A stretch of DNA of 64,000 bases, taken from NCBI RefSeq assembly GCF_026239675.1, contig NZ_JAPIVQ010000003.1, positions 62,001 through 126,000 on the forward strand, written 5' to 3'. The notes beneath the pieces are model-generated. The model worked only from the letters and a program-made list of their open reading frames with translations. It did not search any database and was not told the origin of the DNA. This stretch comes from Pedobacter sp. PLR. GTDB taxonomy: Bacteria; Bacteroidota; Bacteroidia; Sphingobacteriales; Sphingobacteriaceae. Positions 51,281 to 60,914 of the stretch are shown here, in pieces; positions within the stretch are counted from its first letter, which is position 1, and every line of letters begins with the position of its first letter. The position numbers and the translations under genes are program-made.

Positions 51281-54200
51281 ATGCTTAAAAACAAACTAAA
51301 TCTCAAAAGGAGGTCTCTCCTTTTGCTGGCTTGCCTGTTCCTTTCCTTTGGAGTCAGTGCGCAAGTCAAAGTCACAGGTAAGGTTACCAGCAGTGACGAC
51401 AAGTTGCCTATTATAGGTGCTACAGTGAAAGTCAAGAACACGGCCCAGGGAACGTTGACAGATTCCAACGGAGCTTTTGCACTCCAGCTCAAACCTACAG
51501 ATATCCTTTCCTTTTCCTTTGTAGGGTATATTACCAAAGAAATTCTTGTAGGTAATCAAACCAGTATTAATGTTGTATTAAATCCAGATGCCAGTAATTT
51601 AAACGAGATCGTAGTTACAGGTTATACCAGTCAGCGGAAAAAAGACCTGACAGGTGCAGTCTCCGTAGTTAATATTTCACAATTAAAAGAGCAACCCGCA
51701 GCAAGTGCCGTGGAAGCTTTACAAGGTAAAGCCCCAGGTGTTCAGATTGTGAATGACGGGGCTCCGGGCTCTACACCACAAATCCGTATCCGCGGGATAA
51801 CTACTATCGGTAACAATGATCCATTATATGTGATCGATGGAGTACCTTATGAAGGAAAACTCAGCTGGTTAAACCAGAATGATATAGAATCCATGCAGGT
51901 GCTAAAAGATGCTTCTTCTGCTTCAATATATGGCTCAAGGGCAAATAATGGTGTTGTGATCATTACCACCAAAAAAGGGGTCGTTGGTCCGCCACGTATT
52001 ACTTTTGACACTTATTATGGCCGTCAGGCACCTAGAAAGGGAACGTTCCCAAAAATGTTGAACCCAATGCAGTACGCAGAATATATGTTTGCGGCCTATA
52101 AAAATGCAGGATTGCCACCTGAAACAGGGACTAATTACGGTAACGGAGCAACACCTACACTTCCGGAATATCTGGTAGCAGGAGATAAATCCGGACAATT
52201 AGTAACACCAGCGGATGCCAATCCGGCTTTATATAATTACAGCAATGATCCGAAAACCTTTTATCAGATTACAAAAGCTAATCAGGAAGGAACCAATTGG
52301 TTTGACGAGATCACCAGAAATGCACCAATTCAAAATTACCAGTTAAGCGCAGCCGGTGGAGGAGAAAATGCCACTTACAGCTTCTCTGCAGGACACATTA
52401 ACCAACAGGGTACAATTAAATACACTGGCTTTAAGCGTTACAATGTCCGTGCAAACACGAGCTTTGCAGCACTGGATAAAAAACTCCGTTTTGGGGAAAA
52501 TATGCAGTATTCCTACTCTGAAGGTTTCGGTGTTGGGGTAAATCCTAATGTTTCCGGTGAGTATCAGGATGAAGGTAGTCCGCTTGGCTGGGCATATCGT
52601 ATGAATACCATCATTCCTGTGTATGATATCAAGGGTAATTTTGCAGGTAGCCGCGGCAGTCAGCTGGGTAACTCTGAAAACCCGTTAGCTACTTTATTCC
52701 GTGCTAAAGACAACCTGAATAAAAGTAACTTCTTTTTCGGAAATCTTTTCGCTGAGTTGGACCTGGCTGAAGGCCTGACCGCTAAAACCAGTTTTGGTCT
52801 TCGCTATGAGAACTATAACGGTTTGAGCATGCGCTATCCCAATCTGGAATTCTCCGAGGGAAATAACTCCAATAACCTGAACGAATATCAAGGCTATAAC
52901 AGCGAATGGACCTGGACAAATACATTAACCTATAACAAAGTATTTGCAGAAAAACACCGCCTGAATCTCCTGTTGGGTACAGAAGCGATCAGCTCCAGAA
53001 ACCGACAGTTAAATGCCGGACGTAATGGATTCTTCTTACTGGGAGATATGGATTATTATTACCTGAATGGAGGTACTTCCAACATCAGCAATGCGAGTAC
53101 CGGTTCTGTAGGTAGTTTGTTCTCCATCTTTGGACGTGCAGATTATTCCTTTAACGACCGCTACCTGGCCAGTGTAACCCTTCGTAGAGATGGATCTTCT
53201 AACTTCGGACCCGAGAATAAATATGGTTATTTCCCGGCAGGAAGTGTGGCATGGAGACTTTCTGAAGAGGGATTCCTTAAAGATCAGGTCAAATGGATTC
53301 AGGATTTAAAACTGAGAGTAGGTTATGGGGAAACCGGAAATCAACGGATTTCTTCTAATCAATACCTGAACAGGTACCAATCTTCATTAATTAACTCTGC
53401 TTATGGTATAGATGGTGGAAATGCAGTAACCACAGGGGTATGGCAAAATGCTTATGCAAATCCTGGTATCAAATGGGAGTCTTTAAGCTCGATAAATGTC
53501 GGTATGGACTTTACCTTGTTTAATTCCACAATTGATGGTTCCGTAGATTGGTACAATAAGAAAACCAGTGATATGCTCTTTACCGTGCCATTGCCTGTTA
53601 CAGGAGTTGGTATGGGTAGCTCTCCATTTGTGAATGCAGGGGATATGAGCAACAAAGGAATCGAGTTGAATGTGGCTTATCATTATGGAAAAGTCGATAA
53701 TAAACCATTTAAATTTGATGTGGGTGTGAATTTCTCGAAGAATACCAATAAAATTGAAAAACTGGCGCCAGGTATTACGGAGCAGTTATATGGTTCATTC
53801 AGAAGTTTGCAAACCAGTATTCTTAGAGAAGGTCAGCCATTTGGCTCTTTCTATGGCTACGATGTAGTGGGTATTTATCAGAGTGCTGCTGAAGTGGCTC
53901 AAACTGCATCCTATACTGACGCCAGAGTTGGGGGATTGAAATTCAGGGATGTGAATGGTGACGGTGTGATTTCACCTTTAGACCGGACCATTATCGGGAA
54001 CCCAAACCCGGATTTCCTATATGCACTGAGCTTCAATGCTTCTTATAAAAATTTCGATATCTCTATGTTCTTTAATGGCGTGCAGGGAATTGATTTGTAT
54101 GAAGCCACCAGATATTTCACCGACTTCTCCACTTTTACCGGTGCAAAAAGCGTAAGAATGCTGGATGCCTGGAGTCCTACCAATACTGGTAGCATGATTC

Positions 54201-54514
54201 CATCACCAAACATCAAAGCCAGTGATTTTGAATACGCTTCGTCCAGTTATTACGTACAGGACGGTAGTTATTTACGTATGAAAAATCTTCAGATCGGCTA
54301 TTCTTTGCCGGTTGATAAAGTATTCGGACCTAAATGGGGTGTAAACAAACTGAGAATTTATGCAAGTGCAACGAATCTGTTTACCATTACCAAGTACACA
54401 GGACTTGATCCGGAAGTGAGTCAGGAAACAGAAACCTATTCTGCACTAGGTGTAGATAGGGGGGTGTACCCAAGTCCACGTCAGTTTCTGTTAGGTTTAA
54501 GTGTAGGCTTTTAA
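51281..54514 (+). CDS. SusC-like TonB-dependent outer-membrane transporter (pair 3)
   Basis: A 1077-residue SusC/RagA protein: signal peptide ending GVSAQ, CarboxypepD_reg-like domain (residues 30-105), TonB-box region LNEIVVTGYTSQRKKDLTG, plug with LQGKAPGVQIVNDGAPGS and VLKDASSASIYGSRANNGV, barrel ending FLLGLSVGF. It forms a pair with SusD 18 bp downstream and has no catabolic genes beside it, so the substrate cannot be named. Confidence 0.95.
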   Translation: MLKNKLNLKRRSLLLLACLFLSFGVSAQVKVTGKVTSSDDKLPIIGATVKVKNTAQGTLTDSNGAFALQLKPTDILSFSFVGYITKEILVGNQTSINVVLNPDASNLNEIVVTGYTSQRKKDLTGAVSVVNISQLKEQPAASAVEALQGKAPGVQIVNDGAPGSTPQIRIRGITTIGNNDPLYVIDGVPYEGKLSWLNQNDIESMQVLKDASSASIYGSRANNGVVIITTKKGVVGPPRITFDTYYGRQAPRKGTFPKMLNPMQYAEYMFAAYKNAGLPPETGTNYGNGATPTLPEYLVAGDKSGQLVTPADANPALYNYSNDPKTFYQITKANQEGTNWFDEITRNAPIQNYQLSAAGGGENATYSFSAGHINQQGTIKYTGFKRYNVRANTSFAALDKKLRFGENMQYSYSEGFGVGVNPNVSGEYQDEGSPLGWAYRMNTIIPVYDIKGNFAGSRGSQLGNSENPLATLFRAKDNLNKSNFFFGNLFAELDLAEGLTAKTSFGLRYENYNGLSMRYPNLEFSEGNNSNNLNEYQGYNSEWTWTNTLTYNKVFAEKHRLNLLLGTEAISSRNRQLNAGRNGFFLLGDMDYYYLNGGTSNISNASTGSVGSLFSIFGRADYSFNDRYLASVTLRRDGSSNFGPENKYGYFPAGSVAWRLSEEGFLKDQVKWIQDLKLRVGYGETGNQRISSNQYLNRYQSSLINSAYGIDGGNAVTTGVWQNAYANPGIKWESLSSINVGMDFTLFNSTIDGSVDWYNKKTSDMLFTVPLPVTGVGMGSSPFVNAGDMSNKGIELNVAYHYGKVDNKPFKFDVGVNFSKNTNKIEKLAPGITEQLYGSFRSLQTSILREGQPFGSFYGYDVVGIYQSAAEVAQTASYTDARVGGLKFRDVNGDGVISPLDRTIIGNPNPDFLYALSFNASYKNFDISMFFNGVQGIDLYEATRYFTDFSTFTGAKSVRMLDAWSPTNTGSMIPSPNIKASDFEYASSSYYVQDGSYLRMKNLQIGYSLPVDKVFGPKWGVNKLRIYASATNLFTITKYTGLDPEVSQETETYSALGVDRGVYPSPRQFLLGLSVGF

Positions 54515-54532
54515 TGATTAAATAAGAAACGT

Positions 54533-56242
54533 ATGAAAAAGATAAACTATATCATATTCGCAATGGCTGTGCTTATCGCAACAGGTTGCAGTAAGTCATT
54601 TTTAGATAAGAATCCCCAGGGGGAGTTGATTCTCCCTCAATTGACTACACAAGATGGTGTAGAAGGACTGTTGACAGGTGCGTATGCATTGTTAAATGGA
54701 AACGTGAACGGGACTTTCGGTAATTATGGGGCCGCACCAAGTCAGTGGTTATTAGGAGAGGTTACTTCTGATAATGCACACAAAGGAAGCGAGAACGGGG
54801 ATCAGCCCAATATGAATTTATTGGAAAGACATTCGCCAACGAGTACCAATGATAATTTGGAAAATGTTTGGAATCGCTGCTTTGAAGGTGTCGCCCGCTG
54901 TAATAATACTTTAAAGCTATTGACATTGGTACAGGCTACGGAGAAAAAGTTTCCTGTGGCCAGGGCCAATGAAATTATTGCAGAGACCAGATTATTACGC
55001 GCACATTATAATTTCTTCCTGGTGAGGATCTTTAAAAATGTGCCTTTGATCACAGAAACAACCACAGATCTGGCAGTAGACAATATGAAGGATATTTATC
55101 CTGCTATTGTAGAGGACATGAAATTTGCTGTGGCCAACCTTACCCCGGAATTTCCTAAAGGACAGAAAGGGCGTATGAATCAAATTGCTGCAAAAGCTTA
55201 TTTAGGGAAAGTGTACTTGTATCAAAAGAAATATCTTGATGCTTTGCCTTTGTTTAATGATGTGATTGCTGCGAGACCAGGCATTGAAACCCTCCCTTAC
55301 ACCAATAATTTTAATGTCAATACAGAAAACGGACCGGAAGCGATATTTTCTGTGCAACATTCTGTAGGTGCCGATGGTACGGGTGGCGATAACGGTAATG
55401 TGGGAGATATTCTTAATTTCCCATATAATAGTGGTTTGCCGATCACCTGCTGCGGTTTCTTCCAGCCTTCTATTGACCTGGCAAACGCATTTAAAGTGAC
55501 TGCCGCTGGCTTACCTTACCTGGATGGTACGTATACCGTCGGAGCTTATGTTTCTGATCGTGGATTGACGAAGGAACAAAAAGCCACTTATGTGGTGGAT
55601 ACGGCTATTCCTTTTGATCCAAGGATTGATTATACCCTGGGCAGAAGAGGGGTTCCATATTTGGATTGGGGCAATATGGCGGGTGATACCTGGATTAGGG
55701 ATGCTGCAAATGGCGGCCCTTTCCTTGCCATAAAGAACGTAATTAATGCAGTGGATGTTCCGGCTAATACCGGTCCCGGAAATACAAATGTGACGGGCTT
55801 AAATGTGAATATTATTCGTCTTGCGGATGTATATCTGATGGCCGCAGAATGTGAAGTAGAAGCCGGTAGCATACCTAATGCGATGGTATTAGTCAATAGG
55901 GTGAGGGCCAGGGCAGCATTATTGCCTAAAAAACAGGTAGCTGGCGGAAATGCAGCAGCCTATAATGTGGCTCCTTATCTTGTTTTTCCAGACCAGACCT
56001 ATGCACGTAACGCAGTGCGTTTTGAACGTCGACTGGAACTGGCGCTGGAAGGTCACCGCTTTTATGATTTAGTGAGGTGGGGTATTGCGAAGCAAACTAT
56101 GAATAATTATTTCGCTTTTGAAGGAGATTATTTTTCTTATCTAAAACCTGTAGTGATGGAAGATAAGGATGAGTATTTCCCGATTCCTCAAAGTCAGATA
56201 GATCGTAGTAAAGGTATATTGAAGCAAAATCCGGGTTATTAA
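54533..56242 (+). CDS. SusD-like substrate-binding lipoprotein (pair 3)
   Basis: A 569-residue RagB/SusD lipoprotein with lipobox ATGC (about residues 16-19). Helices include ETRLLRAHYNFFLVRIFKNVPLI, and the C-terminal signature is RRLELALEGHRFYDLVRWGIA. It ends KQNPGY. A terminator follows, so the operon has two genes. Confidence 0.95.
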   Translation: MKKINYIIFAMAVLIATGCSKSFLDKNPQGELILPQLTTQDGVEGLLTGAYALLNGNVNGTFGNYGAAPSQWLLGEVTSDNAHKGSENGDQPNMNLLERHSPTSTNDNLENVWNRCFEGVARCNNTLKLLTLVQATEKKFPVARANEIIAETRLLRAHYNFFLVRIFKNVPLITETTTDLAVDNMKDIYPAIVEDMKFAVANLTPEFPKGQKGRMNQIAAKAYLGKVYLYQKKYLDALPLFNDVIAARPGIETLPYTNNFNVNTENGPEAIFSVQHSVGADGTGGDNGNVGDILNFPYNSGLPITCCGFFQPSIDLANAFKVTAAGLPYLDGTYTVGAYVSDRGLTKEQKATYVVDTAIPFDPRIDYTLGRRGVPYLDWGNMAGDTWIRDAANGGPFLAIKNVINAVDVPANTGPGNTNVTGLNVNIIRLADVYLMAAECEVEAGSIPNAMVLVNRVRARAALLPKKQVAGGNAAAYNVAPYLVFPDQTYARNAVRFERRLELALEGHRFYDLVRWGIAKQTMNNYFAFEGDYFSYLKPVVMEDKDEYFPIPQSQIDRSKGILKQNPGY

Positions 56243-56260
56243 TCCCTGATTTTGTTTTTT

Positions 56261-56299
56261 AACCGGGTGTTCATGACGAATGAGCACCCGGTTTTTTTT
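56261..56299 (+). terminator. Terminator after SusC/SusD pair 3
   Basis: AACCGGGTG pairs with CACCCGGTT around a loop of about 16 bases, followed by TTTTTT. Confidence 0.9.
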
Positions 56300-56382
56300 G
56301 ATTTAGAAATCCCGAAAAGGGAATCAAATAATGCTAACTTTGGTTTAGAACCAATTAAATAAAACACAATCCATACCACTAC

Positions 56383-57699
56383 ATGAAGAAAGTTATTTTA
56401 TTATTTTTTGCCCTGCTGATCTCGGTTGCCGGGTTTTCACAAGGCATATTGTCGCTGTTTACACGTTCTGAAGAATTTTTGAAGACGATGGAGCAGGAGA
56501 AGTTTCCCGAAGCTCAGGGCTTTTTTGATATTAGTGTGCAGTCTAAAATCTCTGCGGAAAATCTGCAGACTATATGGAGCACGCTGACCACCAACTATGG
56601 CAAGTATGTAGGTATGGATGTGGTGCAAAGTAAATCCGAAGGTGAGTATTTCACCGTATCCGTCGATGCTGAATTTGAAAAAGGTACTCAGGGCTTTCTA
56701 CTGGTTTTCAATAAAACGGAGAAGTTAGTCGGGCTATTCCCAAGACAATTAAAAAAGGTTATTCCTTATACAAGGCCTGCTTATGTGGACACAGCCGCTT
56801 ATAAAGAAAAGGAAACCTATATTGAAACTCCCGGACATAGTCTGGTCGGTGTATTGACTACGCCTGCTACAGGTAGTAACTTCCCGCTTGTGGTGTTCTT
56901 ACATGGTTCTGGTCCAAGCGATATGGACGAGACTGTAGGTCCTAATAAGCCTTTTAAAGACCTTGCGGGTGGTTTAGCCAGTAAAGGAATTGCCAGTATC
57001 CGTTATGTAAAAAGAACATTGGCTTATCCCGGTGAGTTTAACAAAAGCTTTACCGTAAAAGAAGAGATCATGGATGATGCACTTGCTGCAATTGCATTGG
57101 CCAAAACCATTCCTGGTGTGGACAAGAGTAAGGTCTTTTTATTCGGACACAGTATGGGGGGCATGGTGGCGCCAAGACTGGCGCAGATGGCACCAGACCT
57201 AAAAGGGATTGTGCTTGCCGCTGCACCTGCAAGGAAGTTAACAGATATCATTGAAGAACAAAATAAATATGCCGTTGAACAAGCTAAGGATACTACTGGT
57301 AACCTGCAAAAAGAACTGGCAGATGTATTGAAAGAAACTGCAAGAACCAGATTTACCACACTCGGTAAAATGAAGCCGGATTCGGTATTGTTAGGTCTAC
57401 CAGCTTCGTACTGGGCAGATCTCAATCAATATGATCAGGTGGCAGCAGCAAAAAAACTGAGCAAGCAAAAGATTTTTGTAGTTCAGGGTGCTTTTGATTT
57501 TCAGGTGTCTCAACAGGATTTTGACCTTTGGAAAGCCGCATTAGGTAAGAAAGGCAATGTGACCCTAAAGTTGTACCCGGATTTAAACCACCTGTTCATC
57601 CCTCAAACAGAAAAAGGAAGCATGGCCCAGTATGGAATACCAGGTAGTGTTTCCCCAACATTGGTGGATGATTTAGCAAATTGGATTAAAGCGAAATAA
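56383..57699 (+). CDS. Secreted alpha/beta hydrolase with DUF3887-like N-terminus
   Basis: A 438-residue exported protein (signal peptide MKKVILLFFALLISVAGFSQ). Residues 25-120 resemble the DUF3887 NTF2-like segment. The rest is an alpha/beta hydrolase with the oxyanion strand FLHGSGPSDMDE, nucleophile elbow GHSMGG, Asp in VQGAFDFQV and His in DLNHLF. Related enzymes are general esterases or peptidases; the exact substrate is unknown. It stands alone between terminators. Confidence 0.85.
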   Translation: MKKVILLFFALLISVAGFSQGILSLFTRSEEFLKTMEQEKFPEAQGFFDISVQSKISAENLQTIWSTLTTNYGKYVGMDVVQSKSEGEYFTVSVDAEFEKGTQGFLLVFNKTEKLVGLFPRQLKKVIPYTRPAYVDTAAYKEKETYIETPGHSLVGVLTTPATGSNFPLVVFLHGSGPSDMDETVGPNKPFKDLAGGLASKGIASIRYVKRTLAYPGEFNKSFTVKEEIMDDALAAIALAKTIPGVDKSKVFLFGHSMGGMVAPRLAQMAPDLKGIVLAAAPARKLTDIIEEQNKYAVEQAKDTTGNLQKELADVLKETARTRFTTLGKMKPDSVLLGLPASYWADLNQYDQVAAAKKLSKQKIFVVQGAFDFQVSQQDFDLWKAALGKKGNVTLKLYPDLNHLFIPQTEKGSMAQYGIPGSVSPTLVDDLANWIKAK

Positions 57700-57700
57700 T

Positions 57701-57731
57701 AAAAAAGGGGGGATTATTTCCCCCTTTTTTC
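57701..57731. terminator. Bidirectional terminator overlapping the end of the 119-aa gene
   Basis: AAAAAAGGGGGG pairs with CCCCCCTTTTTT around ATTATTT-type loop bases. It serves the plus-strand hydrolase and, on the other strand, includes the last codons and stop of the gene at 57714-58073. Confidence 0.85.
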
Positions 57732-58073
57732 CATGATCTGCTTGTGCCAGTTTTTCATTACTTTCCGGCCGGCGGCCTCCGCTTTTGTCGCATTTTGATG
57801 GCCACCTTCCAGGTGCTGGAATACCACTTCCGCCATTTGATTCATAAAAGGTTCGTGCTGCGGCATGTCCACTTCATTATCCCTGCCATATTTACCAAGA
57901 TAATACAGAAAAAATAGCGTTGCCCAGCGCTCATCACCGTCTGGCTGACTGTAATAAAAAGGGAAAGAAACCTGGTTAACAAATTCCTGAAGCAGGGCTT
58001 GTGGCTCTACTTTGAAGAGGTCGCACAGTACACTGAAGTCTTCCGTAGGCTTAATGGTTACATTCATTTTCAT
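57714..58073 (-). CDS. Single-copy unknown-domain protein, last gene of HEPN operon
   Basis: The 119 residues consist of one copy of a domain of about 85 residues also found twice in the protein encoded just upstream: EDFSVLCDLFKVEPQALLQE, then FVNQVSFPF, an aromatic segment with ATLFFLYYLG, and EPFMNQMAEVVF. The tail is basic. I do not recognise the family. It starts 2 bp after the two-copy gene, so they share a transcript. Its last codons lie in the terminator hairpin. Confidence 0.7.
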   Translation of the reverse strand: MKMNVTIKPTEDFSVLCDLFKVEPQALLQEFVNQVSFPFYYSQPDGDERWATLFFLYYLGKYGRDNEVDMPQHEPFMNQMAEVVFQHLEGGHQNATKAEAAGRKVMKNWHKQIMEKRGK

Positions 58074-58075
58074 AG

Positions 58076-58855
58076 TTATGTATTTGGTTGTTTTTTGAGG
58101 TCATTTTGCTTTTTATGGGCATCAAGGAGCTGATAATAATATTGGTCATAGAGCTCCTCATATTTTTCAACCCGTTTTTCGTAGCTTCTGATGATAAACA
58201 ACCAGAGGTGTAACTCCTGTATCCGGTCTATAAATTGCACCTGTAAATATCGATGGGCACTAATGCTGGGCTTCGCCTTATTTATATTTAATGACTTGTA
58301 AAAAAAGCCCATCGCCTGGTTTTCTACCACCCTTTTCAGTCCCAGGTTAGCATGGGTTTTAGGTAAGGATATTTGAGACATGAAGTGCTCCAGATATTCT
58401 TCCGGTGTGCAGTTGTGGAGTTCACATAAAAGACAAAAATCCATTTTAAGCTGTAATGTGATGCCTTCGTCCAGTATTAAGGTGGTGTCTCTGGTTATGG
58501 TCCGATCCATCATCTGATAGATCTTCTTCACAATAGGCACACACATTTTTCTTTTTTTTGTATGAGTTTGTGCGGGCGTGGTGGCAATCCTGATGACTTC
58601 CCTGATGTATTTTAAAATCGGCTCCCGCTGCTTTAAAAAGGAAGTACTGGTCTCTCTGCGTATGGAAATGGAATAGTTTAACAGCGTATTGGTCGCAGAG
58701 CGGTAGAGGTCGTCAGATTTCTGGCTCAATGAATCATAAAATGAAACATGATCTATGAAAAGTTGCAGGATTTCCGGAATGTGCAAATCATAGGTTGCAC
58801 AGGCAATCTTAAATTCCAGAGGAATGGGGACGAGGGTTGGTGTTTTTATCTTCAT
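58076..58855 (-). CDS. Two-copy unknown-domain protein of the HEPN operon
   Basis: The 259 residues hold two copies of the domain seen in the next gene. The first copy begins EFKIACATYDLHIPEILQLF (about residue 14) and reaches QREPILKYIREV. The second begins DFCLLCELHNCTPEEYLEHF (about 138) and reaches YLQVQFIDRIQEL. Each shows a pattern F-x(2-3)-C, then Pro-Glu, then a Phe and a QVS/QIS/HVS triplet. The function is unknown; a role in protein contacts is plausible. The ATG overlaps the HEPN stop by 4 bp. Confidence 0.72.
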   Translation of the reverse strand: MKIKTPTLVPIPLEFKIACATYDLHIPEILQLFIDHVSFYDSLSQKSDDLYRSATNTLLNYSISIRRETSTSFLKQREPILKYIREVIRIATTPAQTHTKKRKMCVPIVKKIYQMMDRTITRDTTLILDEGITLQLKMDFCLLCELHNCTPEEYLEHFMSQISLPKTHANLGLKRVVENQAMGFFYKSLNINKAKPSISAHRYLQVQFIDRIQELHLWLFIIRSYEKRVEKYEELYDQYYYQLLDAHKKQNDLKKQPNT

Positions 58856-60111
58856 GGTTTGTGTGGTTCTAGATCATCGAGTTTTTTTATTCCGGCAATT
58901 CCGGCCTCATAAAGGAAGTCTTTGCAAAGCTGATGGATAGCCAGCATTTCCTCGCATTTGATGTTCAGGCTGGAATCGTGTTTGTAGGGATGCTCACTTT
59001 TAAAGAGTAATAGATAGAGTGCATGGTTTTTGGGCTCGTCTCGCTGGACCTGTAAATAATGATCTGGCCAATGGCTGCGACATAAGTCGAGCAGGTCAGG
59101 TAGCAAGAGGTTTTCGGCTTCGTATCCGCCGGAGTATAAACCGATGATCGCCATACATACCTGTGAAATACATTGCGCAAAAAGTGTCGTACTGATCTCT
59201 TTTTGCTTTGCCTGAAGCAGACTTTCTCCTGCTGTTATTAGAGCTTTTGCCCGGTTCATCCGGGTATAGTAATTCGCTTTGGCGAAGGTAAAGCCCTCTA
59301 CCGGAATGGTCATGATTTTCGTGGTAGTATAGGTATTCGAGATTCCAATCAGGTCTTCCGCAAGGGTGATGCTGCTTTCTATTAAGTACTGGATGCGGTT
59401 GAAGAAGAGGAGGAGCCGGGTCTCATCAATTGAAAAGTTGGTTTCATACCTTACCGAAGAGTAGGAGAGGTTTAATAGTTGGAGCAGGTCATTTTCCTCC
59501 TCCTGCTGGTCATCAAAAGCGATGGGCATATGAGGAATGGCATTGCTCAGCCAGTTCTGATGCATGTGGAGCAGGTGACTGCGGCGCTCTTTACCCAGTA
59601 AGCTCCTGCCAATGGTTCTATAAGTGATTTCTGCGGCTTGATGGAGCATAAATGTGCTGAGCCCACGCTCCCCACTCTGATGGTAAAAACTCGCCCCGCG
59701 TATAAAAGAATTGACTTTTTCTATGCCTGATCTGAACCGGACAATCGCCTTTGCCCTCATTTCTGTTTTTAAATCCGATAAAGGCAAAAGAATGGACGAA
59801 TGAAGGTCACTGTAAATGAGGTTGGAAGGGCTACAGACAGATAAAAGGAAGAGGTTGCCATTGTTGATTTCCCAAAGAAGTTCTTCGGTCCGGTAGATCG
59901 TAAATAGCAACCCTTTATGTCCTTCCAGCTGGCGGTACCCTTTGATCATGTTTTCTTCTATTTCGATTTCTGTTTCGTTATTCACAATAACGGTCGCATA
60001 ATGAGTTTCTCTGCCGTTTATGCTGACCGTATATAAATAAATCTTATCCGTGTTGATGTTGTTGATCATACTTTGAACAGCGGAAATTCTTTGACCCAGC
60101 GCTAACATCAC
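58852..60111 (-). CDS. HEPN domain protein with unassigned N- and C-terminal parts
   Basis: In the 419 residues a HEPN-type helical domain lies at about 125-270: RGLSTFMLHQAAEITYRTIG, then KERRSHLLHMHQ, and SSVRYETNFS near R221. The N-terminal 110 residues form an alpha/beta unit that may be a degenerate nucleotidyltransferase-like domain. The C-terminal 150 residues (AKANYYTRMNRAKALITAGE) are helical and could be a second HEPN-like unit. It overlaps both neighbours by 4 bp. HEPN proteins often are RNases or bind nucleotidyltransferases; here the role is inferred only. Confidence 0.72.
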   Translation of the reverse strand: MMLALGQRISAVQSMINNINTDKIYLYTVSINGRETHYATVIVNNETEIEIEENMIKGYRQLEGHKGLLFTIYRTEELLWEINNGNLFLLSVCSPSNLIYSDLHSSILLPLSDLKTEMRAKAIVRFRSGIEKVNSFIRGASFYHQSGERGLSTFMLHQAAEITYRTIGRSLLGKERRSHLLHMHQNWLSNAIPHMPIAFDDQQEEENDLLQLLNLSYSSVRYETNFSIDETRLLLFFNRIQYLIESSITLAEDLIGISNTYTTTKIMTIPVEGFTFAKANYYTRMNRAKALITAGESLLQAKQKEISTTLFAQCISQVCMAIIGLYSGGYEAENLLLPDLLDLCRSHWPDHYLQVQRDEPKNHALYLLLFKSEHPYKHDSSLNIKCEEMLAIHQLCKDFLYEAGIAGIKKLDDLEPHKP

Positions 60112-60770
60112 TCAAATACTTTTTCATACATGCAACCATTGTCTTTGGACTTGATCCTTTTCAGCTTCGGGAAGTCCTTCTTCTTTGTTAAGGTCTTTAA
60201 TGCGGTTTGCAGGTGTCTTGGCGCTACATTATCTGATAAGGTATTGCGGCATTTCTGATAGATCTGGAGAGGGGATTGCGGTGTGTAAAACATCCGGCCT
60301 TCAAAAAGTACGTTGAGCATGGCAGTAACCTCTGCTTCATTTTCCAGTTCTGCGGTTTTAAGGTTGCTATTGGCCATATTGGTTTCTATCAGGTGGAAGA
60401 TTTGAGTCTCCGTGCCATCTTCTTCATACCGGATCATTTTGAGCGATGTTTTGATGGGATCACTGTCTTTGATAAGCTGGTAGCTACCCATCGTTTTCAG
60501 GTGTTCGAAGTTTGAAATTACACCGCTCAGCGATTTTTCTTCCACCGCATGGCGAAAACAGTGCATGTCTTCAAAAGAAAAACCAATGCTGATCAACTCT
60601 TCTTTTTGTTTCATATAATCATTGGTGTATCCCATCAGAAAAGAAACTTCTGAAGTGCTGTAGCCTTTGGCTATTCTTTTCAGCATAAAACTATATAGCA
60701 TGCCTACATTTACTGAGGAAAGGATGGCCTTAGAAACGATGGGGATCGGGGTGTTGTGGTTCTTTTTCAT
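60108..60770 (-). CDS. First gene of the HEPN operon, unknown 220-aa protein
   Basis: A soluble protein starting MKKNHNTPIPIVSKAILSSV. Residues 30-60 (RIAKGYSTSEVSFLMGYTND) look like a helix-turn-helix, and the C-terminal third is basic with a winged-helix-like LQTALKTLTKKKDFPKLKRIK. It could bind DNA. No family recognised. It shares a 4-bp ATGA overlap with the HEPN gene and is divergent from the XRE regulator. Confidence 0.65.
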   Translation of the reverse strand: MKKNHNTPIPIVSKAILSSVNVGMLYSFMLKRIAKGYSTSEVSFLMGYTNDYMKQKEELISIGFSFEDMHCFRHAVEEKSLSGVISNFEHLKTMGSYQLIKDSDPIKTSLKMIRYEEDGTETQIFHLIETNMANSNLKTAELENEAEVTAMLNVLFEGRMFYTPQSPLQIYQKCRNTLSDNVAPRHLQTALKTLTKKKDFPKLKRIKSKDNGCMYEKVFE

Positions 60771-60797
60771 ACAAAAGACTTGTTAACTATATAATAT

Positions 60798-60862
60798 GTA
60801 TAGATTATCAATACAAACGTATGTATAATCCGGCTAATTAACCAATTAGTGTATAGATTATC
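60798..60862. promoter_or_regulatory. Repeated operator-like sites between the divergent genes
   Basis: GTATAGATTATC occurs exactly at 60798-60809 and 60851-60862. A related GTATGTATAATC lies between them at 60819-60830, and an inverted ATCTATAC lies at about 60892. They flank both promoters of the divergent pair, so they are good candidates for binding sites of the XRE-type protein encoded next to them. Confidence 0.6.
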
Positions 60863-60914
60863 TTTCTCATTTATATATTTATCTATACTTATTTTAAGAA
60901 AAACCATATTTAAC

